Assembly (NCBI GenBank): GCA_963743425.1
Contig: CAVUPU010000001.1
Coordinates: forward strand, 1-64,000
Length of the DNA: 64,000 nucleotides
From: JAJVID01 sp963743425
Lineage (GTDB): Bacteria; Acidobacteriota; Blastocatellia; RBC074
Direction: 5' to 3'
Shown: one piece after another, positions 18,127-27,417 of the stretch
Numbering within the stretch: the stretch's first letter is position 1
How the letters are laid out: each line of letters opens with the position of its first letter
Program-made: the position numbers and the translations under genes
The notes under the pieces: generated by a model
Told to the model about the DNA's origin: nothing
Databases searched by the model: none
What the model saw: the letters and a program-made list of their open reading frames with translations, nothing else

Positions 18127-19085
18127 TTGATTCTACGGAAGTAGAAGTAGATGGCCAACCCGACGACGAGCATTGAAGCCAATGCGCCGATGTAACCGTA
18201 GCGCCAACCCAGTTCCGGCATAAAGTTGAAATTCATCCCGTAAATACCCGCGATCAATGTGACCGACATCAGGATTGCCGCGATCGAGGTCAGCCGTTTC
18301 ATCACGAAATTGGTCCGGTTGCCCGAAACCGACAGGTAGGCGTCCATCGTCGAGCCGGCGATCTCGCGCAACGCGTCAATCGAATCGGCCACTCGGATGA
18401 GGTGGTCGTAAACGTCTTGAAAATAGATCATCGTCTCGCGCGAAAAGACCGGCTGCTCGCGCCGCAGCAGCGTGTTGAAGACGTCGCGCAAGGGAACCAC
18501 GGCGCGGCGCAGGAAGATCAACTGCTTTTTGATTATGAAAATGTCGCGCAGCGATTCAGGCTGAAAGCTCTCGAAGATCTGCGCCTCGAGCTCGTCCAGA
18601 CGGTCGGAGAAGTCATCGAGCATCGGCATGTAATCGTCGACGATCACGTCCATCAACAGGTAAGCGGGCAGCCCCGTTCTGCGCTCGGCGAAGTCGGCCC
18701 AATGCCGCCAGAGTTGTTGGGCTTTTTCGATGTTGCGGATCGGCTGACTGTGAACGGTGACCAGATAGTTCGCCCCCAGGAAGACGCTCAATTCGCGCAG
18801 CTCCAATTGGCGCCCGTCTTGCATCTCGGCTTCGTAGAGGACGATGAAATAGTAACCCTGATACTCTTCGACTTTTGGGCGCTGGTGTTCGTGGCGGCAA
18901 TCTTCTATGGAGAGCGGATGAAAGCCGAATTCGCGCGCCAGGTCGTCGAAATCCCTGCTGGTCGGGTCCGCGACGTCAACCCAGATGATGTCCGACGGGC
19001 GAGCGCAATGATCAGAGATGAGATTGGGATCGCTGATGTGAGTGAAGGTTTTTGTCAACCGGTCGAGTACGAGAGTGTTGATCAT
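18117..19085 (-). CDS. corA: CorA-type magnesium/cobalt transporter
   Basis: 322 aa. The soluble N-terminal funnel covers most of the protein; two transmembrane helices close the C-terminus, with the signature YGMNF between them (GMN selectivity filter) and the basic C-terminal end RRIKWL. Forms a pentameric Mg2+ (or Co2+/Ni2+) channel. The family is clear; the ion is not decided by sequence. The upstream lipoprotein gene overlaps its start by 4 bases (ATGA), and the small membrane protein overlaps its end, so all three make one operon on the minus strand. Confidence 0.92.
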   Translation of the reverse strand: MINTLVLDRLTKTFTHISDPNLISDHCARPSDIIWVDVADPTSRDFDDLAREFGFHPLSIEDCRHEHQRPKVEEYQGYYFIVLYEAEMQDGRQLELRELSVFLGANYLVTVHSQPIRNIEKAQQLWRHWADFAERRTGLPAYLLMDVIVDDYMPMLDDFSDRLDELEAQIFESFQPESLRDIFIIKKQLIFLRRAVVPLRDVFNTLLRREQPVFSRETMIYFQDVYDHLIRVADSIDALREIAGSTMDAYLSVSGNRTNFVMKRLTSIAAILMSVTLIAGIYGMNFNFMPELGWRYGYIGALASMLVVGLAIYFYFRRIKWL

Positions 19086-19594
19086 TGTGATGAATTGATC
19101 ACCTGACCGCTGCCCAATAGATCGTTGATTGCGCGGAGCCGGATTTTTTTCACTTCACCGATCTGAGATTCGACCGCCTCACGCGATTCCAGCGGCAACG
19201 CGCGCGTAATGGATTCCAGGTTGCGCGATTGTTTGAATACCGCCTGCTCGATCCGCTTCAGGCAATGGTTGCGGTCTTTGTTCTTCGAGGCGAGCGATTT
19301 GCGAGTGTACGTGTCGGCGTAAACGATCAACGCTAAAAAGGCGTCCAGATCCTGCGCCGCCGCGCGCAATTGGTTCTCTTGCGCGAGCTGGAACGCGTTT
19401 TTGATGCGCGCCTCGGCGACTTCGAGGGCGGATTCGACATGTAGCTTCGGGTTCCGCTCCTTCAAGATTGACTGCTTTTCCATTTCGCTCAGCATCCCGG
19501 GCAATGGGCCGGACAATGACGGATCGCCGACCTGCGGCTCGGCGCAACCCAGAACGACTCCCACGAGCAACGTAAATATCGGTTTCAGCGACAT
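19082..19594 (-). CDS. Putative lipoprotein
   Basis: 170 aa from the ATG at 19594, which has GGAAGAG upstream; longer in-frame starts lack a signal. The N-terminus MSLKPIFTLLVGVVLGC is a lipoprotein signal with lipobox LGC. The rest is helical and charged (VAEARIKNAFQLAQENQLRA and similar) with no known domain recognised. It overlaps corA by 4 bases. A direct repeat ACTCTTCCAA x2 lies just upstream at 19601-19620. Function unknown; cell-envelope location inferred. Confidence 0.6.
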   Translation of the reverse strand: MSLKPIFTLLVGVVLGCAEPQVGDPSLSGPLPGMLSEMEKQSILKERNPKLHVESALEVAEARIKNAFQLAQENQLRAAAQDLDAFLALIVYADTYTRKSLASKNKDRNHCLKRIEQAVFKQSRNLESITRALPLESREAVESQIGEVKKIRLRAINDLLGSGQVINSSQ

Positions 19595-19776
19595 AACTGA
19601 ACTCTTCCAAACTCTTCCAAGCAATCGAATGTCGGTTTGGGGAGAAGCTACGGCCAATAAAATATCATTCGGAGATTGCGAAGCCAAACGCAACGGGGCA
19701 GGGCTAAATCAAAACACGCGGTACTGGCGCAGCGCCGCGCGCGGCGCTTCTTGAAATCTACAATCTCTGTCCCTGA

Positions 19777-20322
19777 TCATGGCGTATCCTTCGACGCCTG
19801 GTTTTCGGCCCAATCTCCGACGAGTGGCAATTTGAACCGCTCACTATTGTAGGCTTTGTACATCAACCATCCCGTTCCGCCGAGAGCAAGCAACTGAAGC
19901 ACGGATATAAATATCCCTTCCAAGGGCCAGGGCAGGATACGCAAGACGATGCTCAACACCAGGAGCGCGAGGAAGAAGAAGATCGATTGCCAGGCGTGAA
20001 ATCTGACGAAGCTGTCTCTGTTATACGGCGTGAGCACGAGAAAGAGGATGCCGGTAATGAACGACAGCGGATAGCAGAGCATCCCCGCTACATTCGGTTT
20101 CAGATCGGCTTGCGACGCGGCCCCTTGATGCGGCGGCTGATACGGTTGCTGATACGGCGGCTGACCGAAACTCGGCTGCGCATGGTAATTCGGGATTTGT
20201 TGATTGATCGTGGGAGCGCCATGTCCCGCGGGTTGCGTGGGCGCAAGTTGGGCGCCGCACTTCTTACAAAATCTGGCGTTCTCGTCCACTTGCGCTCCGC
20301 ATTGTGTGCAGAATTTCGTCAT
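19777..20322 (-). CDS. Zinc-ribbon / DUF4870-like membrane protein
   Basis: 181 aa. Residues 1-25 form a zinc ribbon with CTQCG and CKKCG; a Pro/Gln/Tyr-rich linker of about 45 residues follows (PPYQQPYQPPHQG); then three hydrophobic helices of DUF4870 type, including LCYPLSFITGILFLVL and the FHAWQSIFFF segment typical of that family. The ribosome site AGGAG is 6 bases ahead of the ATG. Role unknown in the family. An inverted repeat made of TTGGTGG heptamers lies directly upstream (20335-20399), between this gene and the stop of the TamB-TamA fusion. Confidence 0.75.
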   Translation of the reverse strand: MTKFCTQCGAQVDENARFCKKCGAQLAPTQPAGHGAPTINQQIPNYHAQPSFGQPPYQQPYQPPHQGAASQADLKPNVAGMLCYPLSFITGILFLVLTPYNRDSFVRFHAWQSIFFFLALLVLSIVLRILPWPLEGIFISVLQLLALGGTGWLMYKAYNSERFKLPLVGDWAENQASKDTP

Positions 20323-20334
20323 TGGAGGCTCCTT

Positions 20335-20399
20335 TGGTGGTTGGTGGTTGGTGGTTGGTGGCTAGTCGCCAACCACCAACCACCAACCACCAACCACCA
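20335..20399. repeat. Inverted array of TTGGTGG heptamers
   Basis: About four tandem TTGGTGG units (20335-20362) face about four CCACCAA units (20368-20399) around a short centre. The arms pair with a small phase offset. The right arm stops at the base before the TAA complement of the upstream fusion gene, so the element exactly fills the intergenic gap apart from the next ribosome site. Confidence 0.9.
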
Positions 20400-23300
20400 T
20401 TAGAATGTTTGTCCGAACCTAATATGAATCGTCCCGCGTGGTTGGCGCAAGAGCTCGCCGGCGGAAGTGCTGAAGGCGGGCGGGTCGATCAGGTAGCCGT
20501 AATCAACTCCGAGAGGCCCAAGCGGCGTATTGATTCGCATTCCGGCGCCGATCGTGTTCGTCATGTCGCTGAACCTGAAATTGCTGACGCGCTTGAAGAC
20601 ATTGCCGAAATCATAGAAGGGCACGAACCGCAACCGGCTTGTCAAAGGATAACGCAATTCGAAATTGAAGACGGTCAGCGCGTCGCCTCCGAGCGGGAAC
20701 AGCGTCGGCAAAACGCAAGCATCATCCGGCTGCCTCAAAGGGTTGTCGCAGCGTTGCAGCGAGTCTGGCTTCGGCTCGACGACGGCTTGCGGGCCTGCCG
20801 CCTCGAACCTGAATCCGCGCAGCGTCGTCGCGCCGCCTGTAAAGAACCGTTCGCTGATCGGCAGACGGCGGTCGTTGTCGTCGATCACTTTATCGTTGTT
20901 GCGGTCAGGGGCGTTGAAGGTCGAGGCCAGGCCGATGCGGGCGGAGAAGGCCAAAGTCGAATTGCCGAGCAGCGGCGTGAACTGGTCGAGCGTTTTGTAC
21001 CGCTGATAGGTCGCGAAGAATTTGTTGAATGACTCCGTGCCGCCGAAAATCCGGGCGGCGATCGAATGGTCTGCGCTGAAGAGTTGCCCTCTGGTCGGAT
21101 TGATCGCGCTGTCGCGCGTGTCGCGCGAAAAGCCGGCCGAAAACATTCCCAACCGGATCAATTGCTCGTTGCGCGTGACCACGCTTTCTGGAATGTTTGC
21201 GCCTTCACGGATCGGGAGGACTTCGGCGCTTTCCCAGTTGTAGCGGAAGCGCATCGAAGTCCGGTCGTCCAGCTTGCGCTCGGTTTGGATGAAGGCTCCG
21301 TATCGCTTCACCCCGAATGAATCGGCGCTATCCACACTGCCGTCGGACAACCGGCGACGCAGGAATGCGCGCAGGCTTTCGTTGCGGTTATAGAAGACCG
21401 AGAACGTAGTCGGCAACCGCCAACCGAACGGGCGGAGGTCGGTGAATGAGAGTTGCGCGAACCTCTCCTGCTGGCTTGCGCGCCCGCGCAGGCTGAGCGA
21501 GTCGAGCGAGCCGCCCAGATTAGTGTTCGCGATCTCGGCCAATCCGCGCACGCCGTCATCAGTCGAATAACCCAGGCCGTAGACCAGGAGCAGCGGCTTG
21601 GCCTCGGTCAAATTGATCAGGACCTTGTGCGCCGTCACGTCGCCGCCGGCTATCGGTTCCGTGCGGATGTTGACTTCGCGGAAGGCGTTGGTCGCGTAAA
21701 GATCGCGCTGCGTCTGGCGAATTTTCTCCGCCGTCAGGACATCGCCTTGTTTGAAGGCCAGGAAGCGGCGCACCCATCCATCGCCGGTCTTGGTCGTTCC
21801 GTTGATCTCGATCTCCGAGATGACGGCGCGCGAGCCTTCGTTGATGTTGTAAACGAGGCGGACGCGCTCGCCGTCGAGTTCGATGAATTCAGGCTCCACG
21901 GTCGCTTCCAGAAACCCCCGCTCCGCGTAAAGCTGTTTGATCCGCTGAGCGCCGAATTGCGCCCGGGAAAATGAGAACGCATTGTTGGGTTGAACTGGAA
22001 CCGCCGCCATCAATTCCGAAGTTTGCGCGACCACGTTGCCACGCAGGTGGACATCGGCGATTTGGGATTGATCGCCCGGATCGACGTCAAAGATCACGAT
22101 CAGATCGTCGTTGTCGGGTTTGAACGCAAGCCGCGATTTGACGCGCGCGGCGCGATAACCGACGTCTACCAGTTTGCGCCGGATCATCTCTTGGTCGCTG
22201 TTCAAACGGTCGCCGCTGGTCAACCCGCGCGCGTAACCGCCGACCAGGGGCAGGCTTTTCAGAAACGGGGCGCTTCCGGCGGCGCTCGCCGGCTGCGATT
22301 GCAGCTCTTCGGAGATTTCGTTCAGCTTGATCAGGTCTGTGCCCTCGATGCGAATCTCCTTCAGGTCGTATATCGCGCCCAGCGCCACGTCGTAGAAGAC
22401 CTGGAGTTTCTCTCCGGCGCAATTTTCCGGTTCGCATCGCGCCTTGACCTCGGCGAAGAAATAACCGTTCTCCTGCAGATGCTCCTTCAACCGCCGCTCG
22501 CCTAGCCGCATCAACGAGCGACTGAAGCCCTGAGTCATAACGGGCAGCAAATCGCGTATCTTGTTCTGGCTGAGCTTGAAGTTCTGAATCTCGCTGACCT
22601 TGACCTGCGCCTGTGGGAGCTTCGGTCGAACGATGCGCGTCAAAGAATCGGCGCCCGCGCCCGGCGCCGAAATACGTTCAGGGTTGAATCCGAGCGAGAA
22701 CCGCTGGCGCCCGCGCAATTCAATCGTGAACACGCCTTCTTCGCTCTGGCCCTGAGTGGCGCTGCCACCCTGCGTGTAAGCCCCAAGCGCCGAGAACCGA
22801 TTCGAGAGCGTATATTCGCCCAGGGCCGTTTGTTGCCGGGAAACGCCCAGGTTGGTCGAGTAGCTAAAATAAAGGTTTCGGGAGAACTGCTGGCCGACGG
22901 TAAGGCGCGCCGCCGGGTTCGCGTTCGGGCCGATGATTATCGGATCGAGCTGGAACCGGCTCAGTCCGAGCAATTGTTCGGTCGGGCGCGAGATCAAACC
23001 CGACGAGAGCAACGAGGCCGCCGCGCCCACGCTCGGGTCCCGGCTGACCAGCGTTCCGGCTTCTGTGCGCCCAGTGGTGATCAGCGCCAGGATTTCGTCG
23101 CGCGTCAATTGCGGGTCGGAGCGGAGGGTCAGTTCGGGATCGCTGATCGGGCCGCTCAGGCCGATGGTGACGCGATAGCCGCTGGAATCGCCTTCGGCTT
23201 GCATGTTGAGCAGCGGCGTCGCCCCACCTGGAGGAAATTCGAGCGAGCCGGCGATGATCTCGTATCGCTGCCCGCGAAAGCGCCAGGTCCCGCTGTCGAG

Positions 23301-26300
23301 ATTTATCAACCCGCTTTTATCGGGATTGGTAATCGGGCCGGTCAGCGCCATGATCGCGGAGCCGACGGTGTTGATCTGGTCGTTCTGAACGATCAGCGAA
23401 TCGCGCGCTTCGACGCGCACATCCAGCTCGATTGGCGGAATTTTGAGCTGAGTCGGCGACGCCGACGGCCCGGAGAAGCTTCCAAGGGTTCCGAGCGAGA
23501 GGGGCGCCCCATTGCCAAGCGCTACGTTGTCAATATCGAAGCCTGGTTTGTATTCGGCCTGCGGGATCGTGATTTGGCCGACGAGCGTTTGTCCCTCCGG
23601 CGTTCCGGCGAGCGTCAGATCGCCGTTGATGGTCGCGGTGATCTCCTGATAGGCGATCACCGCGTTCTCGACTTTGATGTCGTATCGCCACTCTTTCGGG
23701 CGCAGCCTCTCCAGCCTGGCCGAGCCGCCGGCTTCGATGCGCCCGTCGTTGGCGTCGGCGGCGAATTTTTCGAGCATGATCTCGTCGCCCGCGAGCGTGA
23801 ACCGTCCGTTTCCGTTCGAGATGAAGATCGGCGATTCGCCTGCCGAAAGCCCGAACCCGTTGAAGTCGACCCTCCCCTGCGCCTTCGGGTCGTCGAACGT
23901 CCCGGTCAAACGCGCGTCGATCTCCGCCGACCCGAAAAGAATAAGGCCTTCGTGGAGCGCGGGCAGACGGTCGAGATTGAGCGCGCCCGCGAGCGAAAAG
24001 TTCATCGCGGCCTGATCGCTGAAAGCCAGCGTCCCGCCGAAATTCAGATCGGCGCCTTCGCCCGTGACGCGCACATTCGGGATTTTGACCTGCGAGCCTT
24101 CGAGCGTGATCATAGCGGGCGTTTCGACCTTGACCGGATTGTCCGCGACGAGCAGAGCGACATCCAGCAGCGTCAAGGCGCCGCGCAGCCGGTCGAAGGT
24201 CGGCGAGCCTTTCTCGTCCAGCGACGGCCCTTCGATTCGCAGACTGCCCGTGATCGCGCCCTTGAGGATCGGATTCAATTCGGGGGCGATCGCGTCGACA
24301 AACGGCGCGATGTCTACGTTGGCCAGATTGCTTTCAATCGTAATGGGGCGGCCCGGCGCGCGGAGCTCCACGCTGGCTTTGATCAGATCGGGTTTGCGCC
24401 CATTATGCGACTTGTCGTTGGCGGCCAGAACGCCCGTGAATAATTGGGCGTCGAGGCGCCCGCCGGCGCTGGTGCGCGCGGTCAACTTCAATTCGCCCGC
24501 GTCGCGCCCGTTGACCTTCACACCCTTGCCCTGCGCCGTCAATTCGAGCTTCAGGTTCTCCCAGTCGAGGTCGATCTGTTTTCCTGTGACGACCTTACCG
24601 TTAATCTGGAAATCGGCGTCGGCCCCGCCTTCGATTTGCGTCTCCTTCAACTCGAACGCCTCGGCGAGATTGGCGAGCGAAATCCGCTCGGCTTTGCCCC
24701 CGACCTTGAATGAATAGTCGTCGAGGTTCATCGAGCCGCTCGCGGTCAGACGCTGCGGCGACGTTTGGACCTCCAACAGTTCGAGCGTCGCGTTCTTGCC
24801 TTCGAATTTCACGTTGGCCGTGGCCAGTTGGGCCTCACGGTCCGCGATCCTGCCGTTGACGAGATTGAGCGTCGCAGAGCCGAAGGGCTTCGCGGGCAGC
24901 CCCGTAAGATGGATTTCGCCCGAAACCGCGCCGGTGATGAATTGATTCGCGCTCGGCGAGCCTGACGCGGCCAGAATCATTTCCAGGTTCATTCGATCGA
25001 GCGTAGCGTCGAGCCTGCCCGTATTCGCGTTCTGGTCGAGCGGCGCCGCGAAGTCGAATTTTATCGATTCGCCGTTGGAGGCGGTGATCGATCCCTTCTC
25101 GAAGCGCGCTTCGGTGGGAGAAATGTAGATATGACCGGCGAGCGAGCCGAGTATCGCGTCGCGCAGCCCGAACATCCCCGCCTTCACGTCGGCCTCGATG
25201 GTGGCCTTCTCGGTCGGCCCCGTGACGCGGCCCTCGAATTTGAGATCGCCTATAATCTGCGGTTCGTACCGTTCGATGTAGGACCGCGCGATCTCGAATC
25301 CGCGGGCGATCTGGATAATCCGCTCGGCTGAAGTCGAATTGAGAGAGACGCGCAGGTCGGAATCGCCGTCTACAGAGAACGAACCACCGCCAATCAGCGT
25401 CGAGCCTGAGGCTGCGAGTTTCAGTTGATCAATGTTGAAAACGCCGTTGACGGCCTTGACCTCGACGTCGCCGGTGATCGGTATCGCCTCGGACGCCTCG
25501 TCCGATTTGCCGTCGAAATGAGCCGTGATGCGGCCATTGAGGCTGCGCGGGTCAGCGCCGGCGAAGCTCAGGTCGACTTCGCCTCTTATCTTGCCGGAGA
25601 TCGGCAGTTCTCCCTTGTCCGGGATAACGGCGAAGAGCGTCGTCGCCGATTTGGTCTCGATGTCGGCGAAACTGGCCTTCACTCTCTGCGCCGCGCCCGG
25701 CGCCAATGGCAGAATGTATTCGCCCGTCACAGTCCCGCCGAAGAGAGCGCCTTTGATGTCGCTCAGGGTGAGCGCCTCGTTGTCGAACCTGGCCACAGCC
25801 TCCGCGCCGGTGATTTGCGCGCTGCGAATCTCAGCCCGAGCGAGCGTCGCCGAGGCTTTGACCTCGTAATTCGCTTCGCTGATCCTCGCGGCTACATTGC
25901 TGAGCGACAGGTTGTCGAGCTTGCTCTGAGACCCCTCGATCGCGGCGACGCTGACTTTATGCGCGTTGATGGTCGTCTGTCCGCTGACCATTTCGCCCCT
26001 GAGGTCGTTGATGACGATTGAGCCGAGTTTCAACGCGTCGCCCTTCGTCAATTGGGCTACAGCCTCCCGCGCGCGAATCTGATCGCTCGCGAAGGCGATC
26101 TGATCGCCCTTGCCTTTGCCGGAGAAGGGAACCCTGGCGTCTGACAATTTTATATTCGCGACGGAAGCTTCAGCGCAGTTCACGTCGCCTTTGAAAGTGT
26201 AATTCGCGCCTTCGCCTTCAATGCGGCCATTGACCGTTGTCTCTCCATTGAGGCCCTGGTTCAACGCCAAGAGGCGTGACGCCTGGTCGAGCTTCACGCG

Positions 26301-27116
26301 CGAATCGAAATCGAAACCGTAGCGCAGCGCGGCCCAATCTTCGATCCGGCCCTTAGCTTTAACTTGGGCCACATTCGATTCGAGGCTCAGGCCTTTGACC
26401 TCGACGCCGTCTTTGGAGACGCGCGCCGTCAGATCGAATTTGCCGAGCTGGTTTTCGCGGCCCGCGTAACTGACGCGACCCGCCGCGCTGTTGAATCGCA
26501 GGTTGACGATTTTCGGATTTTGAGGCTGCGGCTGGACGGTTACTTGAGCCTCCCGGACGTCCGCCTCGATTCGCCGCGAAAGGTCTTTGAAGTGGATTGC
26601 GCCTTCGGCGAAGGTCGCGATCATGCGCGCCGTGTCGAGAGTGATCCTTTTCGATTTCGGCTCGACATAACGCACGCCGTCCAGATTAGTCCGGCCCTGC
26701 CGGTCGACCTCGTAGTAGAAATCAGCTCCTTCGACTTCGACTTTATTGATGACGATCTCGCGCTTCGACTCCAGCGCGTAAGGAGCGCGGACCTCGATCA
26801 TCGTGTCGAGGCTCTCGATAGTGGCCACAAGCTGGCTCGTCCGCTCGTTGTAGATTTTCAGGTCGCGTAGCCGCGCCGTTTGCGTGTCCCAGCTTATGCC
26901 GAAGCTGCCGATCTCCGCCCGCAAGCCGAATTCGCGGAGCTCGGATTTGATCTCCCCGGCGACGTAGTTGTTGAAACTCTCGGATCGAATGTATACCCAG
27001 ACGGCAAATGCGAGGGTCCCAACGATCAGGGTTGCGGCCGCGATTGCGACGAGGATGCGCTTGAGACGACTTGGGCGCAGGATCGGCCATATTTCCACTG
27101 ATGAAGTTGATTTCAT
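20400..27116 (-). CDS. TamB-TamA fusion: AsmA/DUF490 translocation module joined to an Omp85 barrel
   Basis: About 2238 aa. An N-terminal transmembrane helix (ILVAIAAATLIVGTLAFAVW, near residues 25-45) is followed by more than 1200 residues of beta-rich AsmA/TamB-type repeats. The TamB C-terminal (DUF490) domain is marked by the GLSGPISDPELTL region near residue 1330. From about residue 1480 POTRA-like repeats begin (LKEIRIEGT, ISEIEINGTTKT), and from about 1850 a 16-strand-type barrel with the conserved TTLRGF of Omp85 lid loop L6 near 2100; the last residue is Phe, as in BAM substrates. In E. coli the inner-membrane TamB and outer-membrane TamA are separate; here one chain would span the periplasm. 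Likely role: outer-membrane protein insertion or phospholipid transport. The ATG at 27116 is preferred over the TTG at 27128; neither has a strong ribosome site. Confidence 0.88.
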   Translation of the reverse strand: MKSTSSVEIWPILRPSRLKRILVAIAAATLIVGTLAFAVWVYIRSESFNNYVAGEIKSELREFGLRAEIGSFGISWDTQTARLRDLKIYNERTSQLVATIESLDTMIEVRAPYALESKREIVINKVEVEGADFYYEVDRQGRTNLDGVRYVEPKSKRITLDTARMIATFAEGAIHFKDLSRRIEADVREAQVTVQPQPQNPKIVNLRFNSAAGRVSYAGRENQLGKFDLTARVSKDGVEVKGLSLESNVAQVKAKGRIEDWAALRYGFDFDSRVKLDQASRLLALNQGLNGETTVNGRIEGEGANYTFKGDVNCAEASVANIKLSDARVPFSGKGKGDQIAFASDQIRAREAVAQLTKGDALKLGSIVINDLRGEMVSGQTTINAHKVSVAAIEGSQSKLDNLSLSNVAARISEANYEVKASATLARAEIRSAQITGAEAVARFDNEALTLSDIKGALFGGTVTGEYILPLAPGAAQRVKASFADIETKSATTLFAVIPDKGELPISGKIRGEVDLSFAGADPRSLNGRITAHFDGKSDEASEAIPITGDVEVKAVNGVFNIDQLKLAASGSTLIGGGSFSVDGDSDLRVSLNSTSAERIIQIARGFEIARSYIERYEPQIIGDLKFEGRVTGPTEKATIEADVKAGMFGLRDAILGSLAGHIYISPTEARFEKGSITASNGESIKFDFAAPLDQNANTGRLDATLDRMNLEMILAASGSPSANQFITGAVSGEIHLTGLPAKPFGSATLNLVNGRIADREAQLATANVKFEGKNATLELLEVQTSPQRLTASGSMNLDDYSFKVGGKAERISLANLAEAFELKETQIEGGADADFQINGKVVTGKQIDLDWENLKLELTAQGKGVKVNGRDAGELKLTARTSAGGRLDAQLFTGVLAANDKSHNGRKPDLIKASVELRAPGRPITIESNLANVDIAPFVDAIAPELNPILKGAITGSLRIEGPSLDEKGSPTFDRLRGALTLLDVALLVADNPVKVETPAMITLEGSQVKIPNVRVTGEGADLNFGGTLAFSDQAAMNFSLAGALNLDRLPALHEGLILFGSAEIDARLTGTFDDPKAQGRVDFNGFGLSAGESPIFISNGNGRFTLAGDEIMLEKFAADANDGRIEAGGSARLERLRPKEWRYDIKVENAVIAYQEITATINGDLTLAGTPEGQTLVGQITIPQAEYKPGFDIDNVALGNGAPLSLGTLGSFSGPSASPTQLKIPPIELDVRVEARDSLIVQNDQINTVGSAIMALTGPITNPDKSGLINLDSGTWRFRGQRYEIIAGSLEFPPGGATPLLNMQAEGDSSGYRVTIGLSGPISDPELTLRSDPQLTRDEILALITTGRTEAGTLVSRDPSVGAAASLLSSGLISRPTEQLLGLSRFQLDPIIIGPNANPAARLTVGQQFSRNLYFSYSTNLGVSRQQTALGEYTLSNRFSALGAYTQGGSATQGQSEEGVFTIELRGRQRFSLGFNPERISAPGAGADSLTRIVRPKLPQAQVKVSEIQNFKLSQNKIRDLLPVMTQGFSRSLMRLGERRLKEHLQENGYFFAEVKARCEPENCAGEKLQVFYDVALGAIYDLKEIRIEGTDLIKLNEISEELQSQPASAAGSAPFLKSLPLVGGYARGLTSGDRLNSDQEMIRRKLVDVGYRAARVKSRLAFKPDNDDLIVIFDVDPGDQSQIADVHLRGNVVAQTSELMAAVPVQPNNAFSFSRAQFGAQRIKQLYAERGFLEATVEPEFIELDGERVRLVYNINEGSRAVISEIEINGTTKTGDGWVRRFLAFKQGDVLTAEKIRQTQRDLYATNAFREVNIRTEPIAGGDVTAHKVLINLTEAKPLLLVYGLGYSTDDGVRGLAEIANTNLGGSLDSLSLRGRASQQERFAQLSFTDLRPFGWRLPTTFSVFYNRNESLRAFLRRRLSDGSVDSADSFGVKRYGAFIQTERKLDDRTSMRFRYNWESAEVLPIREGANIPESVVTRNEQLIRLGMFSAGFSRDTRDSAINPTRGQLFSADHSIAARIFGGTESFNKFFATYQRYKTLDQFTPLLGNSTLAFSARIGLASTFNAPDRNNDKVIDDNDRRLPISERFFTGGATTLRGFRFEAAGPQAVVEPKPDSLQRCDNPLRQPDDACVLPTLFPLGGDALTVFNFELRYPLTSRLRFVPFYDFGNVFKRVSNFRFSDMTNTIGAGMRINTPLGPLGVDYGYLIDPPAFSTSAGELLRQPRGTIHIRFGQTF

Positions 27117-27277
27117 GATCAGGACCAACAGGGCAAATAATGAGTGTGACGGGGAGCCCTATTGTTTACAAAGTGGCCGTAATGTTCAAGCCGTCCGGCG
27201 ACTTGCCGTGTTTATGGGGTTGGCTTCTGGTTCTTTTTATCTCGTCCAGCTCTTTCTGCAATGTCTGAGCCACGTCT

Positions 27278-27381
27278 TTAGATCGGTTTGCAATTGCGTG
27301 TGTGGGACACAGCCAAATTGTCCCACGATCACAGGCCAATCGCGGCGGTTTGTCCGTACACGCAATTGCAAACCGATCTAA
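27278..27381. repeat. Nested inverted repeat, 24-bp perfect outer stem
   Basis: Outer arms 27278-27301 and 27358-27381 are exact reverse complements. The 56-base interior contains a second stem, GTGGGACA (27302-27309) with TGTCCCAC (27319-27326). It lies upstream of the TamB-TamA gene and downstream of the patatin gene, filling much of a 300-base gap; the rest (27117-27277) shows no feature beyond A/T-rich sequence and no clear promoter. Confidence 0.85.
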
Positions 27382-27417
27382 GCTGGTCTTTGCGTCTCCG
27401 GGTCGAAGCGCGATGTA

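Noticed and set aside
22830..24443. A 537-codon open frame on the + strand inside the TamB-TamA gene
   Set aside because: Its product is Arg/Asp-rich with no known motifs, and it lies fully antisense to a well-supported gene. Long antisense frames are common in G+C-rich coding DNA.
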